A stretch of 64,000 nt of DNA, taken from Flavobacterium sp. ALJ2 (lineage in GTDB: Bacteria > Bacteroidota > Bacteroidia > Flavobacteriales > Flavobacteriaceae). How positions within the stretch are numbered: the stretch's first letter is position 1; each line of letters starts with the position of its first letter. The stretch spans positions 62,001 to 126,000 of the forward strand of contig NZ_JADNRC010000009.1 of NCBI RefSeq assembly GCF_015594725.1. Direction: 5' to 3'. The translations under genes were made by a program, and so were the position numbers. The notes below the pieces were generated by a model. That model was not told the origin of the DNA and ran no database searches. It saw nothing but the letters and a program-made list of their open reading frames with translations. Shown in pieces: positions 17,530-24,482 of the stretch.

Positions 17530-17589
17530 AACGTGAGTTTTTATAATTGTTTATTTGTGTTTGTTATTATTAAATGAATCTCAAAGTCC

Positions 17590-17627
17590 AAAAAAAAACC
17601 CTTTTGATAATTATACCAAAAGGGTTT
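17590..17627 (-). terminator. Attenuator T1 (intrinsic terminator between leader L1 and Sp1)
   Basis: The minus strand has AAACCCTTTTGGT, a loop, ATCAAAAGGGTTT, then a run of Ts. CTTTTGG in its 5' arm (17616-17622) is complementary to CCAAAAG just after the L1 stop codon (17649-17655). An alternative antiterminator can therefore form. It lies between a leader ORF and a gene rather than after one, as expected of an attenuator. Confidence 0.8.
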
Positions 17628-17658
17628 AAGTCGTTTAAACTTATTATACTTTTGGAAA

Positions 17659-17724
17659 TCAATGGACGCGTACGCAAATAAGCGCGACATTCTGCATCAT
17701 CTTAAACTTCGAGTTATTATTCAT
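17659..17724 (-). CDS. Leader peptide L1 (21 aa) of the metX-side attenuator
   Basis: The ATG at 17724 opens a 21-codon ORF beginning MNNNSKFKMMQN and ending ICVRVH, stopped by TGA at 17659. It contains three Met (1, 9, 10) and one Cys. It shares AAGATGATGCA at nucleotide level with the Met/Cys-rich leader at 21236-21316, and the same CCAAAAG antiterminator segment follows its stop. Its reality rests on that parallel architecture. Being so short, it is weak as a coding call on its own. Confidence 0.6.
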   Translation of the reverse strand: MNNNSKFKMMQNVALICVRVH

Positions 17725-17774
17725 TTTAATAGTATTGTTATTTATCATTTTAAAAATTTCAATATTTGTAATCT

Positions 17775-17804
17775 AAAAAAAAACCTCCCAAATTTATCGG
17801 GAGG
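17775..17804 (-). terminator. Attenuator T4 (first of two in tandem)
   Basis: On the minus strand CCTCCC, a nine-base loop and GGGAGG form a hairpin followed directly by a run of nine Ts. It is a strong intrinsic terminator but lies after only a 22-codon ORF, and before the L1/T1 module. Transcripts reaching metX from the upstream promoter must therefore pass two terminators and then the S-box. Confidence 0.8.
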
Positions 17805-17833
17805 CTTTGCTATATAATTTTATAGATATAATT

Positions 17834-17902
17834 TTAAGCAATAGACTTCCCTACGGATTTCTCCGACATGACCTTATTAATTTTACAAATATTAAAATTC
17901 AT
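17834..17902 (-). CDS. Leader peptide L4 (22 aa), first module of the tandem
   Basis: The ATG at 17902 opens a 22-codon ORF starting MNFNICKINKVMSEK and ending VGKSIA, stop TAA. It is poor in Met and Cys (Met 1 and 12, Cys 6). Its 17848-17866 segment matches leader L3 (24494-24512) at 14 of 19 bases, including CGGA-N4-TCCG, a small hairpin with a GAAA loop here. Conservation may be at RNA level rather than peptide level. It lies 24 bp after a good promoter and is followed by terminator T4. Confidence 0.5.
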   Translation of the reverse strand: MNFNICKINKVMSEKSVGKSIA

Positions 17903-17925
17903 TTTTTGGTATCTTTTTGGTTTAA

Positions 17926-17956
17926 CAAATATGCGACGTTTTTTCGAATTAACCAA
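17926..17956 (-). promoter_or_regulatory. Promoter of the L4/L1/Sp1/metX unit
   Basis: The minus strand reads TTGG, a 19-bp spacer, then CATATTTG (one mismatch to TAnnTTTG). The same TTGG-N19-box layout precedes leaders L2 and L3. It lies between the terminator of the homoserine dehydrogenase gene and leader L4. Confidence 0.65.
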
Positions 17957-18133
17957 GTCGGAATCCATATTTTAATGATAAAATCACGTTAAATTTGCAT
18001 TTAAAAACAAAAAAACGACGAAATGTTACTTTTTTTCGACGAAACACTCCGAATGAGTTATAAAATTAACACTCAACTGTTTAAAAACTTTCTTCACTAA
18101 ACATAAATTTCAAAGAACATCTAACTTTAAATC

Positions 18134-18162
18134 AAAAAAAAATTGAATATAAAATTCAATTT
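18134..18162 (-). terminator. Terminator of the stand-alone homoserine dehydrogenase gene
   Basis: AAATTGAA and TTCAATTT flank a seven-base loop just 10 bp past the gene end. A run of eight Ts follows on the minus strand. It separates this gene from the downstream leader/metX unit. Confidence 0.7.
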
Positions 18163-18171
18163 CAAAAATTT

Positions 18172-19272
18172 CTAAGCCCAAACAGCTTCTTTATTTTTTA
18201 TTTTTTCAGCAACTTTTAGAATGTCTGTTATAACTCCTCTTGCTATAGCTTCTTTTCCTGCAGCTGCACTTTGAATAACTATCGGAATGTTTCCGTAAGA
18301 TTGTGTGTAGATTTCAAAAATAGTGTCTGAACCTTTTAGCTGCCCAATTGCTGTTTTGGTAGATTCTGAAACTAATCTGACTTCTAACTTATTTTCCAAA
18401 ACATTATACTCCCCAACATATCGTAAAACATGATTATCGGATTGTGTAATTTTTGCGATTTTAAAAGACTTATCCAGTAGTTCTTTATTCAATACTCGTT
18501 TTGATTTTTCATTTAGCCCATATTGATTATGATCTAAAAGTGGTGTTGTTTTTATATCTGAGAATTCAAAATCCTTCCCAATCTCTCTGGTTAGGATAAG
18601 TAATTTTTCGGCTGCATCATTACCAGATAGGTCTCCTTCATAATCTGATGTTATTAGCTGAAGCTTTTCGGCATCTTTTAGAATAGTAGAAAAACAAGTG
18701 TCTTCTGATGAAAATCGATTAAAGACATAACTTAATGAATCTGAAAAAACGCCTCTTATTTTGGTTATTTTTTCTCCCGAATTGTATAAATCCCTAATCG
18801 TTTGTAATACTGGAAAACCTGTATCTACAGAGGTTTCGTATAAAAACTCTTTATCATATTTCTTAAGGTTTTCTCTTAATTCTCTATAAAAGTATATTGG
18901 CAATGTATTGGCCTTTTTATTTACTGCCACGATATTAAATCCGTTTTGAACTAAAGGAATATAATGATCTATTAATTCATCACTTGCTGTTGCATCTACA
19001 GCAATTAGATTTTCGAAAGCGTTTTCTTTTGCAAAAGCAATAATATCATCCACTTTAAATGGAATTGCGAGATGTACAAAATTAGCTTCCCAGGCATTCT
19101 CTGCGCCTTCCTTTTCAAAAAAGGCCAATGTAGAATTGGTTATAATAGGAAACCTCAAATCAATGCTTTTATTTTCGCTAAAAAATGTTTGGCTTTCAAT
19201 TATCTGGTTTATTAAAGTACTGCCAATATTTCCTATTCCAAAAAGGATGATGTTTATTTTAAGCTTTGACAT
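18172..19272 (-). CDS. Stand-alone homoserine dehydrogenase (paralogue of the ThrA C-terminal half)
   Basis: This 366-residue protein has the NAD(P) motif IILFGIGNIGSTLINQIIES at the start. It also has ENLIAVDATASDELIDHYIPL, FLYETSVDTGFPVLQTIRDLYNSGEKITKIRGVFSDSLSYVFNRFS, SGNDAAEKLLILTREIG and a C-terminal PIVIQSAAAGKEAIARGVITDIL. All mirror the second half of the ThrA encoded at 13545-15959, without the kinase. It reduces aspartate semialdehyde to homoserine if active. The TEPDPREDLCGND motif of ThrA is altered here to SDYEGDLSGND, so activity or specificity may differ. The start at 19272 (MSKLKINI) is preferred. It lies downstream of metY. Confidence 0.88.
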   Translation of the reverse strand: MSKLKINIILFGIGNIGSTLINQIIESQTFFSENKSIDLRFPIITNSTLAFFEKEGAENAWEANFVHLAIPFKVDDIIAFAKENAFENLIAVDATASDELIDHYIPLVQNGFNIVAVNKKANTLPIYFYRELRENLKKYDKEFLYETSVDTGFPVLQTIRDLYNSGEKITKIRGVFSDSLSYVFNRFSSEDTCFSTILKDAEKLQLITSDYEGDLSGNDAAEKLLILTREIGKDFEFSDIKTTPLLDHNQYGLNEKSKRVLNKELLDKSFKIAKITQSDNHVLRYVGEYNVLENKLEVRLVSESTKTAIGQLKGSDTIFEIYTQSYGNIPIVIQSAAAGKEAIARGVITDILKVAEKIKNKEAVWA

Positions 19273-19341
19273 AATTTTTATTTTTATTTTAAATAGATTC
19301 AAGAAATTACCGTCTAAGCATAAATATTATAAAATCAATTT

Positions 19342-19443
19342 AAACACGAATTTCACAAATTGACACAAATCTTAGTGGGTAAGTTAGTTTGTGAAAATTA
19401 ATTTCACGAACGAATTAGTGCCAATTCGTGAAATTTGTGTTTA
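19342..19443. repeat. Inverted intergenic repeat (AAACACGAATTTCAC type)
   Basis: The metY to homoserine dehydrogenase gap (19273-19600) carries inverted copies of a unit reading AAACACGAATTTCACAAATT on one side. On the other side (reverse strand) it reads AAACACAAATTTCACGAATT. A GTGAAAATTAATTTCAC mini-palindrome lies between them. This matches the style of dispersed non-coding repeats in Flavobacterium intergenic DNA. Apart from this repeat and the metY terminator, I see nothing else in the gap. Confidence 0.65.
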
Positions 19444-19529
19444 TTTTTTATACTTATGTCGGGAAGGCAACTCAAGAAATATGGTTTTGAACTTTTTATA
19501 GTGTTCATTCTTTTAATGCTTGGTATTTT

Positions 19530-19569
19530 TTGAAAACTACCTTTAACCCTGCTCACGTGGTTAAAGGCA
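19530..19569 (-). terminator. Terminator after metY
   Basis: On the minus strand TGCCTTTAACC, a loop and GGTTAAAGGTA form an 11-bp stem with one mismatch, about 30 bp past the metY stop. TTTTC follows. It should limit but may not fully stop read-through into the homoserine dehydrogenase gene. Confidence 0.6.
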
Positions 19570-19600
19570 ATTTTTCTAACAAAAAACAAAAAAACCAATC

Positions 19601-20893
19601 TTAAGCCAATTGAGTACTTTTAATACTCTTAAATACTGATTGTAAATCGGCTATTAAATCGTCTATATCTTCGATCCCTACAGAAAGTCGAATCAAGTCT
19701 TTTGAAACTCCTGTCGAGAATTGTTCTTCTTCTGATAATTGTTGGTGTGTAGTACTTGCTGGATGAATAATCAATGATTTCGTATCACCAATATTGGCAA
19801 GAAGTGAGAATAATTTCGTTTCATCAGCTACTTTTTTAGCAGCTTCAAAACCTCCTTTTAACCCAAAGGTTATGATTCCGCTTTGTCCTTTTGGCAAATA
19901 TTCTTGCCCTAAATCATAGTATTTATTCGATTTTAAGCCTGGATAATTTACCCAAACTACCTCATCTTGTAACTCTAGCCATGATGCTAGTGCCAATGCA
20001 TTTTCGCTATGTTTCTTAATACGAATTGGTAATGTTTCTAATCCCTGAATGATTTGAAAAGCATTAAACGGACTTAATGCCGAACCAAAATCACGTAATC
20101 CTTCTATACGTGCTTTGGCAATAAATGCAGCATTTCCTAATGCTTCATTATAAACTAATCCGTGGTAACCTGCAGATGGCTCAGTAAACTCAGGAAATTT
20201 TCCGTTTGCCCAATCAAAAGTTCCTGCATCGATAATGGCTCCACCTAAAGAAGTTCCGTTTCCTGAGATATATTTGGTCAGGGAATGAATTACAATATTA
20301 GCTCCATACGCTATTGGATTAAGTAAATATGGTGTTGGAACGGTGTTGTCAACAATAAATGGAACTTTGAATGCTTTGGCTTCTGCCGAAATTGCTTTCA
20401 AATCCAATACATCTAATTTTGGATTTCCTAATGACTCTACAAAAAACACTCTTGTATTTTCCTTTGAAGCTTTAGTAAAATTTTCAGCATCTGATGGGTC
20501 TACAAATGTGGTTGTAATTCCCAATCTTGGCAGAGTAACTTTTAATAAATTATAGGTTCCTCCATATAAACTATTTGATGCTACGATATGATCTCCTGCT
20601 TTAAGCAATGTTAATAAGGTTGTTGCAATTGCCGATGCGCCCGATGCTGTTACCACAGCTCCTATACCGCCTTCTAATGCAGCAAGTCGTTGTTCCAGAA
20701 CATCATTTGTAGGGTTATTTAATCGTGTATAAATAAATCCTGCTTCGGCTAGACCAAATAAATTGGCTGCATGATCAGAATTATTAAAAACATAAGAAGA
20801 TGTTTGATAAATAGGAACTGCTCTAGTGCTTCCGTTTTTAGTTACATCATGTCCTGCGTGTAGTGCGTTTGTTGCAAATTTTTGTGTGCTCAT
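19601..20893 (-). CDS. metY: O-acetylhomoserine sulfhydrylase (aminocarboxypropyltransferase)
   Basis: This 430-residue PLP enzyme makes homocysteine from O-acetylhomoserine and sulfide. Signatures are FATNALHAGHDVTKNGSTRAVPIYQTSSYVF at the N terminus and GFIYTRLNNPTNDVLEQRLAALEGG near residue 50. The PLP lysine is in VIHSLTKYISGNGTSLGG near residue 206, and SLLANIGDTKSLIIHPASTTHQQ is near the end. The length and GNGTSLGG stretch favour MetY over MetZ. It follows small ORF Sp2 by 61 bp and sits behind the Met/Cys-rich leader attenuator. Its expression should therefore respond to Met or Cys supply. Confidence 0.95.
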   Translation of the reverse strand: MSTQKFATNALHAGHDVTKNGSTRAVPIYQTSSYVFNNSDHAANLFGLAEAGFIYTRLNNPTNDVLEQRLAALEGGIGAVVTASGASAIATTLLTLLKAGDHIVASNSLYGGTYNLLKVTLPRLGITTTFVDPSDAENFTKASKENTRVFFVESLGNPKLDVLDLKAISAEAKAFKVPFIVDNTVPTPYLLNPIAYGANIVIHSLTKYISGNGTSLGGAIIDAGTFDWANGKFPEFTEPSAGYHGLVYNEALGNAAFIAKARIEGLRDFGSALSPFNAFQIIQGLETLPIRIKKHSENALALASWLELQDEVVWVNYPGLKSNKYYDLGQEYLPKGQSGIITFGLKGGFEAAKKVADETKLFSLLANIGDTKSLIIHPASTTHQQLSEEEQFSTGVSKDLIRLSVGIEDIDDLIADLQSVFKSIKSTQLA

Positions 20894-20954
20894 GGGTTGT
20901 GTTTTTTAATTAGTTAAAAGATTGTGTGTTTATATTTCTTAATTATTTTTCTGT

Positions 20955-21143
20955 TTATATAAAAAGATCTTCATCTTCGTGGGCATACATTTGAAACAAT
21001 AATGAATTTGACTCACTCGAGTATAATTCTCCTTTTATTTCGATTGTATTATTTCTGTTGGCTTGTATTATACCAAAGATTCTTTTGATATCTGTTTTCA
21101 ATAAAGATTGAATTGCTTTTGAAATTTTATAGAATGTTTTCAT
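20955..21143 (-). CDS. Small conserved-looking protein Sp2 between the metY attenuator and metY
   Basis: This 62-residue protein begins MKTFYKISKAIQSLLKTDIK and ends NSLLFQMYAHEDEDLFI. Its tail is homologous to that of Sp1 (17326-17529), and a KxxFGIIQANR stretch may align with the KSIIIQTTN of Sp1. I do not recognise the family. There is no export signal. It starts 23 bp after attenuator T2 and ends 61 bp before metY, so it would be expressed only when termination at T2 fails. The shared placement of both paralogues implies a function connected with homoserine acylation or sulfhydrylation, or with feedback. This is inference. Confidence 0.7.
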   Translation of the reverse strand: MKTFYKISKAIQSLLKTDIKRIFGIIQANRNNTIEIKGELYSSESNSLLFQMYAHEDEDLFI

Positions 21144-21166
21144 GATTTAAAATTTTAATTATGGAA

Positions 21167-21204
21167 TAAAAAAAAGCCCTTTCGGATGGCTACCAAAAGG
21201 GCTT
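21167..21204 (-). terminator. Attenuator T2 before Sp2-metY
   Basis: The minus strand reads AAGCCCTTTTGG, a seven-base loop, CCGAAAGGGCTT, then eight Ts. It is a textbook intrinsic terminator located upstream of the genes. CTTTTGG of its 5' arm (21193-21199) can pair instead with CCAAAAG covering the last codons of leader L2 (21239-21245), giving an antiterminator. Confidence 0.88.
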
Positions 21205-21235
21205 ATAGTTTTAACTATAACAAAGATTTTATCTT

Positions 21236-21316
21236 TCACTTTTGGCAATAGCAAATTGGGATGCACATTTGCATCATCTTACAACACATTATCATATTAT
21301 TTGCTATTGTATTCAT
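21236..21316 (-). CDS. Met/Cys-rich leader peptide L2 (26 aa) of the metY attenuator
   Basis: The ATG at 21316 opens a 26-codon ORF ending with TGA at 21236. Met occurs at positions 1, 8, 10, 14, 15 and 17, and Cys at 11, 12, 18, 22 and 24. The core reads MIMCCKMMQMC. This density of exactly the two sulfur amino acids is far from chance for a 26-residue ORF placed before metY. It is followed, 32 nt after its stop, by terminator T2, and its final codons carry the CCAAAAG antiterminator strand. A ribosome stalled at scarce Met/Cys codons would expose CCAAAAG and allow read-through. A ribosome reaching the stop would mask it. Confidence 0.85.
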   Translation of the reverse strand: MNTIANNMIMCCKMMQMCIPICYCQK

Positions 21317-21366
21317 TTTATAAATTTGTTTTATCTGTTTTTATTAATTCTACTAATTTGATAGAG

Positions 21367-21397
21367 TAAATATAATAACTATAATTTTAACCACCAA
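21367..21397 (-). promoter_or_regulatory. Promoter of the L2/Sp2/metY unit
   Basis: The minus strand reads TTGG, a 19-bp spacer, then TATATTTA, one base from the TAnnTTTG consensus. It places the transcript start about 45 nt before the L2 start codon. The layout is the same as the promoters before leaders L3 and L4. Confidence 0.7.
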
Positions 21398-21466
21398 ACT
21401 TAATTTCGATTTTTTACATAAAAAAGATTTTCTAGCGAAGAATCTCTTATAATTAGGGTTATTATT

Positions 21467-21509
21467 TTCTTTGAAACCTATTAAATAGGCACTAATAGGT
21501 TTCAAAGAA
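21467..21509. terminator. Perfect 17-bp hairpin after the TonB receptor gene
   Basis: TTCTTTGAAACCTATTA is exactly repeated in inverted orientation around a nine-base loop, 10 bp past the receptor stop. No long T-run follows on the minus strand (AATAATAACC). It may therefore be a stability or processing hairpin as much as a terminator. Confidence 0.6.
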
Positions 21510-21518
21510 GTTTATTAT

Positions 21519-24365
21519 TTATATTTTAAAACTTAAACGGGCAAAACCAAATCTTCCGTTTAATCCAAATTGCGATACTGCTCTTGAGTAAGCAAACTGA
21601 TTTGCATTACTTAAATCTGTACTTGGTATAGGAGACAATGTTGGTGTCGTGTTTGTAAAAGCTGGAGTTGATGGATTATTTCTATCAGGATAAACATCTC
21701 CTATATTATTAACTCCAAGTGTAACTCTTAAATGTTCGTTTATCTGATATCCTAAAGATAAATCGGTAACCAATTTTGCGCTATATTCTGGGTGCTCATA
21801 AACGGAAGAAAAACCGTCTAAGTTTACATCTGTTGCTCCTGGATCTGTAACTTTCCCGAAATAGCTATTTCTTAAATAAATATCTAGTTTCTTAATACTG
21901 AAAGTAGTCATTAAATTAGCTTTCAATTTTGGGATTGCTTCTTCTAGATAAATCCTGCTTGACTCAGGGAAAAATGAATACACATATGGGTCCCCACCAG
22001 CGTTAACAATCGATTGTGGAACATTTAATGCGCCAACCCTTTTGGTTGTATTATAGCTTAAAGCAAAATCATTTCTGATTGTAAAATCTTCAATAACATT
22101 ATATTTCTGAGAAATCACTAAGTCAATCCCTTTCGTTTCAGAATTGATTCCATTTGTCCAGAATGAAGCTCTTTCTACCCCTTTTAAATCAAACGCTTGT
22201 TGAAACAATGTCAATGCATCTTTTTGTTCTGGAGATGTTGCTCCATTTATTTGTTCATCAGTTGGTCTTGAATATTGCCCAGTTAAAACTACTCTGTCAT
22301 CAATTCTTGTAAAATAAGCATCTGTAGCAATTGTTATATTAGCTTCAGGAATTTTAAATGTAAATCCTGTACTGATACTTTTAGATGTTTCTGCTTTTAG
22401 ATTCTCAACACCAATACTTTTTGCTGCTTGTGAATCATTTGTAAAATAACCTACCTGATACGGAGAACCATTAATAAATTGTGTCGAACTGCTTTCAAAA
22501 TATTTTTGTTGCAATGATGGCGCTCTAAATCCTGTTTGTCCAGAAATTCTCCAGTTGATGTTATTGGTCAGTTTTAAAAGAGAAGCTAATTTAAAAGTAA
22601 CTGTACTTCCAAAATCTGAATAGTTTTCATAACGAGCCGCTCCATTTAAAAGCCAATCTTTGGTTGCATTTAATTCCAAATCGATATAAGCCGCTCCACT
22701 TTTTCTATCTTTTTCTTTAGCGTCCGAAGGCTGGAATCCTGAAAATCCTTGTGCTCCTGCTCCACGCTTAGCACCAAAAAAATCAGTTACAATTAATGGT
22801 GAGTTGCCAGGTAAAATTCCCGAAACAAGATTTCCATTTACATCATACAAACCATAAGACGCTTCTTCTCCCTGTTTTATTTGATAATTTTCATATCTAA
22901 ATTCCCCACCAAAAGCTACGTTCAATCCATCAAGAACATCGTACTTTTTACTTAAATCTAAATTGGTTGTACTTTGTAAAAACGAAACTTTACCGGCATA
23001 AAAACTATCTGCAGAGTTTGTTCCTAAAGTAGCATTAATAGTATTGTTCACATCATATTTAAAAGAGTTTGTTCCAAGGTTTGTACTAATATCTGTATCA
23101 AAACCAAATAATTGAGTTGTAAGTCCTACAGCAGAAGAAAGATCTAAAATATTAGATTGTATTTCTGGTAAAAATCCATTTGCATATACTTGAGTAAATG
23201 TTCCTGCTCCATTAGGAAGCCTGTTAAAAGCGTATGATTTTCCGTTTCTGTATGAAACTCCTCCAAATGAGTATAATGAAGTTATCTCTGTTAATGGGTA
23301 TTTTGCATTATAATACAATTGTCCCGACGCTAGTTCTGATTGACCAACGCTCATATTATAATCACTTCTTTCTTGTCCTCTAAAATTGATCTCATTATTA
23401 GTTACATCAAAACCTAATGCGGTTTGCATTTGAGTGATGCTATTTGCAGAAGAAATTGCAGTTTGTTGCGCTGGTGTAAAATAACCAACTTGTGGAGCAT
23501 ATTGTTGTAATGTACTTATAATTTGAGCTGAGTTTGGAGTCGTATTAATGTTACTAAACAATGAATTTACATTTACACCATTCTGAGCCGCTCTATATTC
23601 GACAGCATTATATGCATTGAATATATTATTACTTCTAATACCAGCTCTACTTGTTGCCTGTCTTGTAACAGCACTACCTGTAACACTCAAGAAACTTCCT
23701 TCTTTACCCAAAGATGTTCCGTAGTTTAAATCTACTTGCAAAGATTGTCCGTCTGTACCTCCTTTGAAGTTATTTGATCCAGAAGAAATGTTTGCTCCAT
23801 ATTGCACCTCTCCTGAGAGGAAATTAGCATTTTTCTTCAATACAATATTAATTACCCCTGCAATAGCATCTGAACCATATTGTGCAGCTGCACCATCTCT
23901 TAGCACTTCTATTCTCTCTATTGCAAATGATGGTATTGCATTTAAATCTGTTCCTACCGAACCTCTTCCTGGAGCTCCATTAATATTAACCAATGCACTA
24001 GTGTGTCTTCTTTTACCATTTACAAGTATTAAAACTTGATCTGGCCCTAGTCCTCTTAATTGTGCCGGATCTATATGATCGGTTCCATCTGCTGTTGAAG
24101 TCGGGTTACTTGTAAATGACGGCGCAACATAATTTAAAATTTGTGTTACACTGGTTTGTGGTGCACCTTTTGTTATTTCAGAAATATTAAAAATATCGAT
24201 TGGCACTGGCACATCAGTTTTTACTCTATTTTTACTCCTAGAACCAATTATCGTAACTTCTGATAATTCATTATTCTGCAAAGTATCTTTCTCCTTTTTG
24301 TTTTCCTGAGCATAAATACCCGAAAATGTCAAAAGCCCTAAAACTAATACTACATTCTTTTTCAT
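21519..24365 (-). CDS. TonB-dependent outer-membrane receptor
   Basis: This 948-residue receptor has a signal peptide (MKKNVVLVLGLLTFSGIYAQ), a TonB-box-like ELSEVTIIGSRS around residue 35 and a plug domain. Plug motifs include LRGLGPDQVLILVNGKRRHTSA and IERIEVLRDGAAAQYGSDAIAGVINIVLKK up to about residue 180. A 22-strand-type barrel follows, ending in FGLNGRFGFARLSFKI with the expected terminal aromatic-containing strand. It lacks the N-terminal carboxypeptidase-like domain of SusC proteins. It lies behind leader/terminator module L3/T3, related to those of metX and metY. Uptake of a sulfur-containing or methionine-related compound is therefore a reasonable inference. The ligand cannot be read from sequence. 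Confidence 0.95.
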   Translation of the reverse strand: MKKNVVLVLGLLTFSGIYAQENKKEKDTLQNNELSEVTIIGSRSKNRVKTDVPVPIDIFNISEITKGAPQTSVTQILNYVAPSFTSNPTSTADGTDHIDPAQLRGLGPDQVLILVNGKRRHTSALVNINGAPGRGSVGTDLNAIPSFAIERIEVLRDGAAAQYGSDAIAGVINIVLKKNANFLSGEVQYGANISSGSNNFKGGTDGQSLQVDLNYGTSLGKEGSFLSVTGSAVTRQATSRAGIRSNNIFNAYNAVEYRAAQNGVNVNSLFSNINTTPNSAQIISTLQQYAPQVGYFTPAQQTAISSANSITQMQTALGFDVTNNEINFRGQERSDYNMSVGQSELASGQLYYNAKYPLTEITSLYSFGGVSYRNGKSYAFNRLPNGAGTFTQVYANGFLPEIQSNILDLSSAVGLTTQLFGFDTDISTNLGTNSFKYDVNNTINATLGTNSADSFYAGKVSFLQSTTNLDLSKKYDVLDGLNVAFGGEFRYENYQIKQGEEASYGLYDVNGNLVSGILPGNSPLIVTDFFGAKRGAGAQGFSGFQPSDAKEKDRKSGAAYIDLELNATKDWLLNGAARYENYSDFGSTVTFKLASLLKLTNNINWRISGQTGFRAPSLQQKYFESSSTQFINGSPYQVGYFTNDSQAAKSIGVENLKAETSKSISTGFTFKIPEANITIATDAYFTRIDDRVVLTGQYSRPTDEQINGATSPEQKDALTLFQQAFDLKGVERASFWTNGINSETKGIDLVISQKYNVIEDFTIRNDFALSYNTTKRVGALNVPQSIVNAGGDPYVYSFFPESSRIYLEEAIPKLKANLMTTFSIKKLDIYLRNSYFGKVTDPGATDVNLDGFSSVYEHPEYSAKLVTDLSLGYQINEHLRVTLGVNNIGDVYPDRNNPSTPAFTNTTPTLSPIPSTDLSNANQFAYSRAVSQFGLNGRFGFARLSFKI

Positions 24366-24430
24366 TACTTTTTTCTGATTTATTATTATTTGGTTTTAAA
24401 TGATATGCCGTTTTGTTTTCTTCCTTAAAC

Positions 24431-24459
24431 AAAAAAAACCCCTGCAATTTGCAGAGGTT
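24431..24459 (-). terminator. Attenuator T3 before the TonB receptor
   Basis: The minus strand reads AACCTCTGC, a five-base loop, GCAGGGGTT, then a run of Ts. It lies upstream of the receptor gene and after leader L3. CTCTGC of the 5' arm (24451-24456) is complementary to GCAGAG within the leader ORF (24495-24500), so an antiterminator is possible. Confidence 0.78.
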
Positions 24460-24482
24460 CTTTGTATATTTTTGAAAAAAAA

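Noticed and set aside
17807..17992. 61-codon open frame on the + strand
   Set aside because: It is antisense to leader L4 and its promoter, has no promoter of its own and no recognisable features.
19404..19598. 64-codon open frame on the minus strand after metY
   Set aside because: It consists largely of the metY terminator and the AAACACGAATTTCAC repeat, so it is not a plausible gene.
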